A DNA stretch of 64,000 nucleotides from assembly GCF_038446665.1 (NCBI RefSeq), contig NZ_CP151802.1, forward strand, positions 3,720,001 to 3,784,000, read 5' to 3'. The position numbers and the translations under genes were made by a program. This document shows, piece after piece, positions 18,938-27,893 of the stretch (positions are counted from its first letter, which is position 1; each line of letters starts with the position of its first letter). The DNA is from Lysobacter sp. FW306-1B-D06B. Lineage in GTDB: Bacteria; Pseudomonadota; Gammaproteobacteria; Xanthomonadales; Xanthomonadaceae. The notes beneath the pieces were generated by a model. That model searched no databases. It had not been told where the DNA came from and worked only from the letters and a program-made list of their open reading frames with translations.

Positions 18938-19925
18938 GCACGTCCACCGGAAGCCGCACGCGGGCGGGCGCGGTGCCGGTGGACTTGCCGACGCGCAGCG
19001 CCGCCAGCAGGCGGCGCTGCGCGGGAAGGGACAGACGCGAGGCGATTTCCTCTGCAGCGGACGGGTCGTCGATTGCCGCCGACATCGGCCACGCGGCGAA
19101 CCCCAGCGACGTGAGTTCGAGCCAACGCCGGTAGAGCACGCGCCCGGACTGGAGTGGCGATTCCTCCGCCGGACGATGCAGCAGCACGATCGCGCTGGCC
19201 GTGACACTGCGCGCGCGCTCGCCCACCAGCGCCGTCGCCAATCCCAGGCGATCCAGCCACGGGAACGCGCCGCCCAGCACCGCATGCGCGCCCGCGGCTT
19301 CCAGCACGCCCATGTGCAACGCCTCGCGATTCATGCCGTCGCGTTCGTACTGCGGATGCCGGCGCGACAGCCGCATCCAGCGGCACAGCTCCTTGCGCCA
19401 TTCGCGGTCGCGCAGGAAGCCCACCGTCGCGCGATCGGCAAGGTCCGCGAGCCATGCACGATCGTGCCGAACGGTGACGAGATGCGTGTCGTCGACGGTC
19501 GATGCCCAGCGTCCCAGCGCCTGCGTCGCCTCGTGGCCCGGATCGGCGAATCCGCCCCGCCAGGTGTGTCGGTCATCGATCCATCGGGCGAGCGGATCGG
19601 CCGTCGTGGCCCCATGGGCGATCAGGCGCGCCATCGGACGCAACGCCAGCGAGGCATCCGGTCCCGGTGCCTCCTCCACCGCAGCGACGCCGATGCCCAG
19701 CGCACCCAGCGCGAGCACCGTGCCTTCCAGTGCGGCGCCGCAGGACAGGGCGAAGTCCCGATCGGTGGGATCGGCACAGGGCAAGCGGCGTGCGACGTCG
19801 CCCATCAGCAGGATCGAGCCGTCGCCCTCGAAGCGCCAGCGCGCCGGCTGCGTGTTGTGCGCAGACGGCGCCAGCCTCGCCATCTCGACCACGCGCCGCC
19901 GGGCGTCCATATCCAGCACGTTCAT
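18924..19925 (-). CDS. Acg-like nitroreductase family protein (last gene of five-gene operon)
   Basis: The product has 333 residues. MARLAPSAHNTQPARWRFEGD near the N terminus is the FMN-phosphate-binding signature of nitroreductases, in the form seen in the Acg (Rv2032-like) subfamily; DDRHTWRGGF matches the family's RHT-R--F motif, and RWLELTSLGFAAWPMSAAI is the usual late helix. Members often have weak or no reductase activity and may store or sequester flavin. Its ATG overlaps the preceding stop (ATGA). The frame extends upstream to 20309, but that part is not homologous. Together with the ThiF-like gene it recalls the flavin-dependent dehydrogenase of azoline pathways, although no YcaO is present. 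Confidence 0.8.
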   Translation of the reverse strand: MNVLDMDARRRVVEMARLAPSAHNTQPARWRFEGDGSILLMGDVARRLPCADPTDRDFALSCGAALEGTVLALGALGIGVAAVEEAPGPDASLALRPMARLIAHGATTADPLARWIDDRHTWRGGFADPGHEATQALGRWASTVDDTHLVTVRHDRAWLADLADRATVGFLRDREWRKELCRWMRLSRRHPQYERDGMNREALHMGVLEAAGAHAVLGGAFPWLDRLGLATALVGERARSVTASAIVLLHRPAEESPLQSGRVLYRRWLELTSLGFAAWPMSAAIDDPSAAEEIASRLSLPAQRRLLAALRVGKSTGTAPARVRLPVDVLTAA

Positions 19926-21034
19926 GCCCGCAACGCCTTGCGGAACAGGTGCAGCCGATGCAACGCCGTGGCACCCATCTTCCGCTTCTGCGCGAGGCTG
20001 GCGTGGTTGGTGTCCGAGATCCAGGTGCCGCCCAGCGTCGCGTAGCCGGCACGCTGCATGGCGCCGAGGATCCGATGCAGCACCACGGCGTTGACGCGCT
20101 GCCCCTGCAGACGGCTGATGACACCCGAGAAGATCAGCACCGCGCGGTCGCGACGCATGCGGTGGCGAAGGAAGTGCCAGGGCGTGGCCAGGCCGAGCCG
20201 CGAGCGCGTGGCACGCAGGAACGGATTGAGGTCCGGAATGCAGATGATGCAGGCGGCCGGTTCGCCGCGATGATGGAGCACGGCGGAGATGCGCGGATCC
20301 ATGATCCACTTCATTTCCTTCGCCTGGAAATGGAACTCCTCCGCTGACACGGGCACGAACATCGGATTCTTCGCGAACGCGTCGTTGAGGATCACACGCG
20401 CGTCCTCCATGCGCTGGTCGATCGTGCTCCAGGTCACCGGCGCGAAGGAGAACTCCGGCGAGTCGAGGATCGCGCGCTGCGCCGGCCCCGTGAGCGACTC
20501 CAGCGCGATCGAGCCGACGCGGTTCTCGAAGGTGCTCATGGGGAAGAAGGCGGTGTAGCCGTTCTCTTCCAGCAGGCGCGGGATGTGCGGCGGATTGTGG
20601 ATGAGGTCGGTGTAAGGCGGATGCTCAAAACCGCCGGTCTGCACGCCGATCTGTTGCATGGCGGTGAGGTTGAAGTTGCCGGCGATCTCGGCGAATCCAC
20701 GGCTCCTTGCCCAGTCTTCGGCCGCGCCCAGCAGCGCGCGCGCCGCATCAGCGTCGTCGGCGCAGTCGAAATAGCCGAAATAGGCCCGGTCGAAGCCATG
20801 CAGCGCGTTCGACGCGGCGTGAACGTGCGCCGTGATGCGACCGAGCACGCGACCGTCCCGATGCGCGGTGAACCAGGTGAACGTCGCATCGTCCGGGAAC
20901 AGCGGGTTGATGCCCGCGGCAAGGAAGCGCCGCAGGTCGCTCTTCATCGGCGAGACGTACAGGCTGTCCGGCCCGTAGGCCGAAAACGGCGCTTCGAAGA
21001 AGGCCTCGAAATCACGCTCCCTGAGCTGCAGCAC
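19922..21034 (-). CDS. YghO-like GNAT-fold acyltransferase homologue
   Basis: The 370-residue protein is assigned from GTG at 21034, which follows GGGAGGGAAT. It resembles YghO-type N-acetyltransferase-like proteins: AHVHAASNALHGFDRAYFGYFDCADDADAARALLGAAEDWA, then EIAGNFNLTAMQQIGVQTGGFEHPPYTDLIHNPPHIPRLLEENGY (read as separate conserved blocks), and a second GNAT-like half ending in GGTWISDTNHASLAQKRKMGA. The substrate is unknown. It overlaps the membrane-protein gene before it by 23 bases and the nitroreductase gene after it by 4, so all are probably made in fixed ratio. A longer reading to 21115 lacks support. Confidence 0.75.
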   Translation of the reverse strand: MLQLRERDFEAFFEAPFSAYGPDSLYVSPMKSDLRRFLAAGINPLFPDDATFTWFTAHRDGRVLGRITAHVHAASNALHGFDRAYFGYFDCADDADAARALLGAAEDWARSRGFAEIAGNFNLTAMQQIGVQTGGFEHPPYTDLIHNPPHIPRLLEENGYTAFFPMSTFENRVGSIALESLTGPAQRAILDSPEFSFAPVTWSTIDQRMEDARVILNDAFAKNPMFVPVSAEEFHFQAKEMKWIMDPRISAVLHHRGEPAACIICIPDLNPFLRATRSRLGLATPWHFLRHRMRRDRAVLIFSGVISRLQGQRVNAVVLHRILGAMQRAGYATLGGTWISDTNHASLAQKRKMGATALHRLHLFRKALRA

Positions 21035-22232
21035 ATTCCCTCCCGCGTTCCGAAACGAGTTGCACCATGCGCTGCACGGCGGCCAGTTCGACCTCCGCAC
21101 CCGGTGCAGCGGCAAGCACCGGCATGTTCAGCGCGGCCAGCGTCAGCGGCTCGCGCGCGATGTGCATCAGATGGCTGGCGCCGTAGCGCTGCATCAGGCT
21201 GTCGACCTGTTCGCGCGCGTTTTCGTCCAGGCCCGCTGCGTCCAGCTGCCCCGCGCGCAGCAGCGGCCGCCGCGCGAACACCCCCTGGAGCAGCGCGTGG
21301 TCGAAGTCCCGCAATTCGCCGGCGCGCAGGATCAGCAGGCCGTCGACCTGCGCGTGACGCTGCAGCCCGCCGAGGAAGGCATCCGTCCCGGACAGGTCGC
21401 CTTCCGCGAGCAGACGCAACATGCCGCGACGCCGCTCTTCCGCGCGCAGCTCGAAGCCGTCGTTGGCGATCGCGGCCAGCAGCGTGGCCGCGCTGCACAC
21501 GGCCAGCGCCTGCACCGTCTGCGTCGGATCGAAGCCGGCCAACCATGCCACCGCGCCGCCAGCCGCCAGTCCGCAACCGATGAACGCAAGGAATGCACGG
21601 ATGCTGTCGCGATGCGCTCGCTGACCGCGACCCAGGCCCAGCGCCAACCAGCAGAACGCGAGGATCGCGATGCCGGCCAGGCGGACCGGAATCGGAAATC
21701 CGGGGAAGCGGAAATCGGTGGCGAGCAGCGGCACGATCAACAACAGCGACAGCGCGATGCGGTCGATGCTGCGGTTCTCCAGCGCGGACAATGATGCGCG
21801 GTCGCGACCGAGCAGCAACCACGCCATCGCCAGGAATCCCAGCAACTGGAAGGCCAGCAGCGCAATCGTCCGCCACGGATACGCCCACGGCGTCGGCACC
21901 CACGCCAGCACCGCGAACACGACCGCCCCGACCACGGCAAGCGCCTTCAGAGTCGTCGGCGAATGCCGGCGCAACAGCCCTTCACAGAACAGCAGTACCG
22001 CCAGCGGCACCAGTCCGGCGGTCGTCAGCGTGAGCGCGTTGAACGGCGATGGCGCGCCCCACCACACCAGCACGCGACTGACCAGAATGACGGCCAGCAC
22101 GCCCAGCCCGAACGACAGCCGCATGACCAGCCCGTCGCCGGGATGCCGGCGACGCAAGGCACTGATGAGCACCAGCAACCCGAGCGCCCCGGCAACAGAG
22201 ACGAAACTGTCGGCGATCAGGTAGGCGCTCAT
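21012..22232 (-). CDS. Polytopic membrane protein of unknown function
   Basis: The protein has 406 residues. The first 270 contain about eight or nine hydrophobic helices (for instance VAGALGLLVLISAL, LAVILVSRVLVWW, LALSLLLIVPLLA-like stretches). The last 130 are soluble and look like a degenerate sensor or GAF-like domain (RRRGMLRLLAEGDLSGTDAFLGG...VDGLLILRAGELRDF). No histidine kinase or GGDEF residues are visible. It could be a sensor, a scaffold for the neighbouring enzymes, or a transporter. Its ATG overlaps the ThiF stop (ATGA at 22229-22232). The frame is also open upstream but only inside the ThiF gene. Confidence 0.75.
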   Translation of the reverse strand: MSAYLIADSFVSVAGALGLLVLISALRRRHPGDGLVMRLSFGLGVLAVILVSRVLVWWGAPSPFNALTLTTAGLVPLAVLLFCEGLLRRHSPTTLKALAVVGAVVFAVLAWVPTPWAYPWRTIALLAFQLLGFLAMAWLLLGRDRASLSALENRSIDRIALSLLLIVPLLATDFRFPGFPIPVRLAGIAILAFCWLALGLGRGQRAHRDSIRAFLAFIGCGLAAGGAVAWLAGFDPTQTVQALAVCSAATLLAAIANDGFELRAEERRRGMLRLLAEGDLSGTDAFLGGLQRHAQVDGLLILRAGELRDFDHALLQGVFARRPLLRAGQLDAAGLDENAREQVDSLMQRYGASHLMHIAREPLTLAALNMPVLAAAPGAEVELAAVQRMVQLVSERGRECAAAQGA

Positions 22233-23122
22233 GCCGGCGCTCCGTCGAGCAGCTTGCGGATCCCATGACGCACCAGCGGCCGCAGAACGGCGGCCGCCAG
22301 CACATTGCGCGGGTGCTCGATGCGCGCGGTGTACGGATTGAAGAACCAGCCGCGGCAATCGCAGGCGGTCGGGCGTCCCAGCAGCAGCGCGATCGTCTCG
22401 TACGCCATCAGCATGCCGGTGGTGATGACCATGGGCGCGAACGACATGCGGCTTCGTCGCCCGGCCGCGACGTCGGCCGCCAGGCCCATGTCGATGTAGT
22501 TGCGCGACGACGAGTGCAGCAGCACGTGCTCCGCCTCGCACAGGAACGCGGCGCGGCGCTGCGTCTCGTCGACCCGGTCCCAGGCGGTGTCCCGCGTGGG
22601 ATAGCCCAGGCGCTCTTCCGGCATGGGCTCGTGCGGCCGCGTGACGTACACCGACGGCAGCGGCGATGCGTAGGCATCCACGACGCTGCGCTCCAGCCGG
22701 CGCGATGTGCGGTACAGCAGCAGCGACGCCGCCAGGTCGTCGGTGCCGTTCACCACCGCACCGCTACGGCGCACCGCCGCCTCGACATGGTCCGGCCAGT
22801 CCCCGTGCAGGACCGTGAGGTCGAGTTGCGGATTGATGCGACGGCACCGTTCCGCCGTCGCTTCGGCCTTGTGTTCGCCCACCGTGTCGGTGAACGCGAA
22901 CACCTGCCGGTTGAGATTGGACATCTCGAAATGGTCGATGTCGGCCAGCACGAGCCGCCCGACGCCCGCCCGGGCCAGCGCGAGCACGCATGCGCCGCCC
23001 ATGCCGCCGACACCGCAGACGAACACGGTCGACTCGCGCAGGCGCTGCTGTTCCTGTGCACTGACGAAACCCAGGTTGCGATCGCTGAACGTCGCGTAGT
23101 CGAATGCCTCTAGCGATTCCAT
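22229..23122 (-). CDS. ThiF/MoeB/E1-like adenylyltransferase
   Basis: This 297-residue member of the ThiF/E1 superfamily should activate a carboxylate, usually a protein C terminus, with ATP. It has the nucleotide loop CGVGGMGG (36-43), the metal/ribose Asp pair LADID (59-63), the SNLNRQ arginine finger (68-73), Lys85 in EHKAEA, and the GTDD Asp pair (127-129). The paired zinc CxxC motifs of MoeB/ThiF are missing; only a C-terminal CDC is left. A ubiquitin-like partner or YcaO gene is not nearby. ATG 23122 is chosen for GGGGAAGG eight bases before; ATG 23140 is possible. It overlaps the preceding gene by 13 bases. Confidence 0.85.
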   Translation of the reverse strand: MESLEAFDYATFSDRNLGFVSAQEQQRLRESTVFVCGVGGMGGACVLALARAGVGRLVLADIDHFEMSNLNRQVFAFTDTVGEHKAEATAERCRRINPQLDLTVLHGDWPDHVEAAVRRSGAVVNGTDDLAASLLLYRTSRRLERSVVDAYASPLPSVYVTRPHEPMPEERLGYPTRDTAWDRVDETQRRAAFLCEAEHVLLHSSSRNYIDMGLAADVAAGRRSRMSFAPMVITTGMLMAYETIALLLGRPTACDCRGWFFNPYTARIEHPRNVLAAAVLRPLVRHGIRKLLDGAPA

Positions 23123-24060
23123 GGACGCAGCCTTCCCCATTCGCGATCGCTGTCGAACCAGTGCAGCACCGGCAACGCCAGCCGCTGGACGACCAGCACG
23201 CCGGCCGACAGCAGCACCTGCGCCCACGCGGCGCGCGGCACGCTGTGCCGCAGGTAACGCACGGCGGCCTCCAGGTCCATGCGACCGAGCTGCAGGACAT
23301 CGTCGCCGCGCGCGTAGTCGAGCTCGCGCGCGCAGAAGTCGTTGTAGGCCGGCTTGCGGTGCTTCTGGGCCTCGTCGAAGGTCTTCTTCAGCGCGTCCGA
23401 GCCGCCGGTGTAGGCGTTGGTGATGACGAAGCGCTGCTCGTCGAATACGGCGTCCGCGCCCACGCCGAACACGTGCCGATGGCCGGCCATGATCTGCCGC
23501 GCCGCGAGCAGCTGCACGAAACGCCGGCGCGCACCGGGATGCGGCCCCGGGAACACGTCGGAAAAAGTCTCCGCGACCATGCCGACGATGGCCGGCACCT
23601 GCGTCACGTTGGAGACCCACAGCGGCCGCATCTGCTTGCGCACCAGCAACAGGAAGCACGACAGGCCGTACAGCACCCACGACAGCCCCTGGCTGCGTAC
23701 GTCGGGATCGACCATCACCAGGCCCAGGTGCAGCACTTCCTCCGGACGGCCATCGACCTCCAGCGCCATCGCGGCCATCGCGTTGAACGCCACGGGCCGG
23801 CGATCGGATCGACGGTAGACGACGGTGACGATGCTGTGCGCCAGTCGTGTGCGGTCGCCGGAGAAGACGCCGTAGGTCAGGCTGCCCGCCGGGAGGGTGC
23901 GGGATGCCACCTCGCGCAGCTCCGCGGACAGGGTGTCGAGCTCGGCCGCCGGCATCCAGCAACCGGGGCGCTCGAGAATGCGGGTGTCGAAGTCGCGGCC
24001 GGCGCGCAGGCGCACGTCCAGATACCGCTGCGCGATCGATTTAAGCCACACGCTCAGCAC
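23110..24060 (-). CDS. GNAT-like acyltransferase homologue (first gene of five-gene operon)
   Basis: The 316-residue protein starts at GTG 24060, five bases after GGAGGGG; a further GTG at 24078 is also in frame. The middle contains a GNAT motif A (LHLGLVMVDPDVRSQGLSW) where RSQGLS would hold the acyl-CoA phosphates, followed by RPLWVSNVTQVPAIVGMV. The C terminus has one hydrophobic segment (AQVLLSAGVLVVQRLALPVLHWF), suggesting membrane attachment. The architecture recalls FeeM-type N-acyl amino acid synthases and exosortase-associated acyltransferases, but identity with these is not shown. It opens a unit in which every junction overlaps. Confidence 0.7.
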   Translation of the reverse strand: MLSVWLKSIAQRYLDVRLRAGRDFDTRILERPGCWMPAAELDTLSAELREVASRTLPAGSLTYGVFSGDRTRLAHSIVTVVYRRSDRRPVAFNAMAAMALEVDGRPEEVLHLGLVMVDPDVRSQGLSWVLYGLSCFLLLVRKQMRPLWVSNVTQVPAIVGMVAETFSDVFPGPHPGARRRFVQLLAARQIMAGHRHVFGVGADAVFDEQRFVITNAYTGGSDALKKTFDEAQKHRKPAYNDFCARELDYARGDDVLQLGRMDLEAAVRYLRHSVPRAAWAQVLLSAGVLVVQRLALPVLHWFDSDREWGRLRPWNR

Positions 24061-24197
24061 GTCTGCCCCTCCGGACACTCCCCGGCACTTGCGGGCCGTC
24101 CCGTCCTTGCGGCCCAGCGTGTATCTGTATCACGCCGGCCTGGGACTGTCGCCCCGGCCCCTCGGGTCCCGGCGCCAATGCGCCCTCCGGAAAAACA

Positions 24198-24225
24198 AAC
24201 GGCGCGATCCGGAGATCGCGCCGTT
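24198..24225 (-). terminator. Strong intrinsic terminator after tRNA-Val
   Basis: On the minus strand an 11- to 12-bp stem (ACGGCGCGATC/GATCGCGCCGT) with a short TCCG loop is followed by TTGTTTTT. It ends the uvrB-tRNA-Val transcript and isolates the five-gene operon downstream. Confidence 0.92.
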
Positions 24226-24237
24226 CGACCACATAAG

Positions 24238-24312
24238 TGGTGGGCGGTACAGGGTTCGAACCTGTGACCCCTACCATGTCAAGGTAGTGCTCTACCGCTG
24301 AGCTAACCGCCC
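24238..24312 (-). tRNA. tRNA-Val (anticodon GAC)
   Basis: A full cloverleaf on the minus strand: acceptor GGGCGGT/ACCGCCC, D arm GCTC/GAGC, anticodon stem CTACC/GGTAG with loop TTGACAT (anticodon GAC), T arm with TTCGAAC loop, and encoded CCA (24238-24240). It lies 110 bases downstream of uvrB on the same strand. Confidence 0.97.
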
Positions 24313-24422
24313 GGAATCCGGGAATCCTTCGCCGCAAACCGCTCGACGAGGGGCGCGCAGTGTAGCCCGTCGACGCGACGGCGGCAACAGGTCCGCGTGC
24401 ATCCGTCCGCCGGCGCGCCGGT

Positions 24423-26456
<2,034 letters not shown>

Positions 26457-26605
26457 CGGCACGGCTCCGGAGAATCCTTCAGTGTAGACCGGCTAATGGA
26501 TGGGGGCTGGAACGGCATTTCCCTACCCTGCCGATAGGCATGGCGCGATGCCGACGTCCGCGTGCAATGGCCACGCTGGAGCCCTCTCTCCGGCTTGCCA
26601 CGCTC

Positions 26606-27136
26606 ATGCACCATTCGAAAGGCCTGACCCTTCCTGAACTGATCGTCGCACTCGCGGTGCTGGCGATCGGCGCGACGCTGGCATGGCCGGGGTTCAGCGC
26701 GCTCATCCTGCGCACCAAGGGAACCACCGCGCTGCACCTGCTCGGCACCGCATTGGCCAGCGCGCGCATGGCCGCCGTCTCGCGGCGCGTGCCGATGACG
26801 GTGTGCCCCAGCGCGGACGGGCGGCAATGCCGGAAGGATCCGGTGTGGGAGGACGGCTGGATCGTGTACCGCGACCGGCTGGCCCGCGACCAACCCCAGT
26901 CGCAGGCGGACGTCCTCCAGCGGTTCACCATCGATCGGGACGCATTCACACTGCGCAGCACGCCCGGACGCCTGCGCGTGCGCTACATCCCCAGCGGCGC
27001 GACGGCGACCAACAACCTCACCATCCTGCTGTGCGAGCGCCGCGCACAACGCGAGGTGGGCCGGGTCGTGGTCAGCCGCCCGGGCCGCATCCGCACGCAG
27101 CGGCCCCGCGCGCTGGCGCCGGGATGCATCTTCTGA
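26606..27136 (+). CDS. GspH/FimT-type pseudopilin, isolated
   Basis: The protein has 176 residues. MHHSKG-LTLPELIVALAVLAIGATLAWPGF is a type III (prepilin) signal: cleavage after Gly by PilD, Glu at +5 and a hydrophobic helix. Residues 40-176 match the GspH/FimT globular domain, with Cys in TVCPSADGRQC and LLCERRAQREVGRVVVSRPGR. It is probably a minor pilin of the type IV pilus or competence machinery, like FimT in DNA uptake. It stands apart from the main pilin operon, which ends 0.3 kb downstream on the other strand. An upstream ATG at 26567 is possible, giving a longer leader. Confidence 0.85.
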   Translation: MHHSKGLTLPELIVALAVLAIGATLAWPGFSALILRTKGTTALHLLGTALASARMAAVSRRVPMTVCPSADGRQCRKDPVWEDGWIVYRDRLARDQPQSQADVLQRFTIDRDAFTLRSTPGRLRVRYIPSGATATNNLTILLCERRAQREVGRVVVSRPGRIRTQRPRALAPGCIF

Positions 27137-27185
27137 GCGGCCATGTCTTGACCTTCCCTCACGAGGCTTTACAATGCCGGTCCCC

Positions 27186-27262
27186 GCCCGAATAGCTCAG
27201 CCGGTTAGAGCACTTGACTGTTAATCAGGGGGTCGTTGGTTCGAGTCCAACTTCGGGCGCCA
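27186..27262 (+). tRNA. tRNA-Asn (anticodon GTT)
   Basis: The cloverleaf has acceptor GCCCGAA/TTCGGGC, D arm GCTC/GAGC, anticodon stem CTTGA/TCAGG with loop CTGTTAA (anticodon GTT), T arm GTTGG/CCAAC with TTCGAGT loop, and encoded CCA at 27260-27262. Confidence 0.97.
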
Positions 27263-27271
27263 AATTCGAAA

Positions 27272-27299
27272 AGGGCTGCGAGAAATCGCGGCCCTTTTT
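27272..27299 (+). terminator. Intrinsic terminator after tRNA-Asn
   Basis: AGGGCTGCGA-GAAA-TCGCGGCCCT forms a GC-rich stem with a GNRA-like loop followed by TTTTTC, ten bases after the tRNA. Confidence 0.9.
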
Positions 27300-27392
27300 C
27301 TTTGCCCATCCGCGGCCGGGCGCATGCGCCGCACGCCTGCTCCGCGCGTCCGTGCTTGGCCGGACGAATCTTTCGCAGCCCTCAAAGACGAA

Positions 27393-27412
27393 GGCCGCGC
27401 TTGCGCGCGGCC
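27393..27412 (-). terminator. Terminator of the minor pilin operon
   Basis: On the minus strand GGCCGCGC-GCAA-GCGCGGCC, a perfect 8-bp stem with a GCAA tetraloop, is followed by TTCGTCTTTG. It is 25 bases past the pilE stop. Confidence 0.75.
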
Positions 27413-27437
27413 CTCGGTCGATCATCCGCCGGTCGAT

Positions 27438-27893
27438 TCACCAGCAGGTGATCGGATCGGTTCCTGTCGATTCCTTCTTGCCCGTCGCATCGATCTTCAG
27501 GGTCTTGCACTTGTCCTTGTCCTGGCCGCCGCCGGCGGTCGGAACCGCCTCCAGGACCAGGGTGTTGGCGTTGTGCGTCGTCGCCTTGATCGCGTAGTAC
27601 TGCGTGCCGTTGCGCGGGGACTTGCCCCACGCGCCGTCCAACGTGCCGTCTCCGCCGGGCTTGCCGAAGTCCTTGTACGTGTTGTTGACCGTGCGATAGC
27701 GCTCGGCCATCTGCATCAGCTCGATCATGTCCGCCTTCGCCTGACCACGGCGGCTCTTGCGCACCGCGTCGTTGTAGGCGGGGTATGCGATGCCCGCCAG
27801 GATGGCGACCACCGCAACCACGATCATCAGCTCGATCAGGGTGAAACCGCGTGCCGATTTCTTACCGGCCCGGCGGGACGCCACGATGCTCAT
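27438..27893 (-). CDS. pilE: Type IV pilin-like protein PilE
   Basis: This 151-residue prepilin is the last gene of the minor pilin operon. MSIVASRRAGKKSARG is the leader, and FTLIELMIVVAVVAILAGIAYPAYNDAV is the processed N-terminal helix with Glu5. The globular part ends with Cys-Lys-Thr and a final DPITCW, giving the C-terminal disulphide loop typical of pilins. By position and by analogy with P. aeruginosa PilE it is a minor pilin, and priming of pilus assembly is the expected role. Its ATG overlaps the pilY1 stop (ATGA). Confidence 0.93.
   Translation of the reverse strand: MSIVASRRAGKKSARGFTLIELMIVVAVVAILAGIAYPAYNDAVRKSRRGQAKADMIELMQMAERYRTVNNTYKDFGKPGGDGTLDGAWGKSPRNGTQYYAIKATTHNANTLVLEAVPTAGGGQDKDKCKTLKIDATGKKESTGTDPITCW

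Noticed and set aside
18924..24060. Azole/azoline RiPP cluster
   Set aside because: A ThiF-like protein and a nitroreductase are present, but there is no YcaO cyclodehydratase, no precursor peptide and no transporter or protease.
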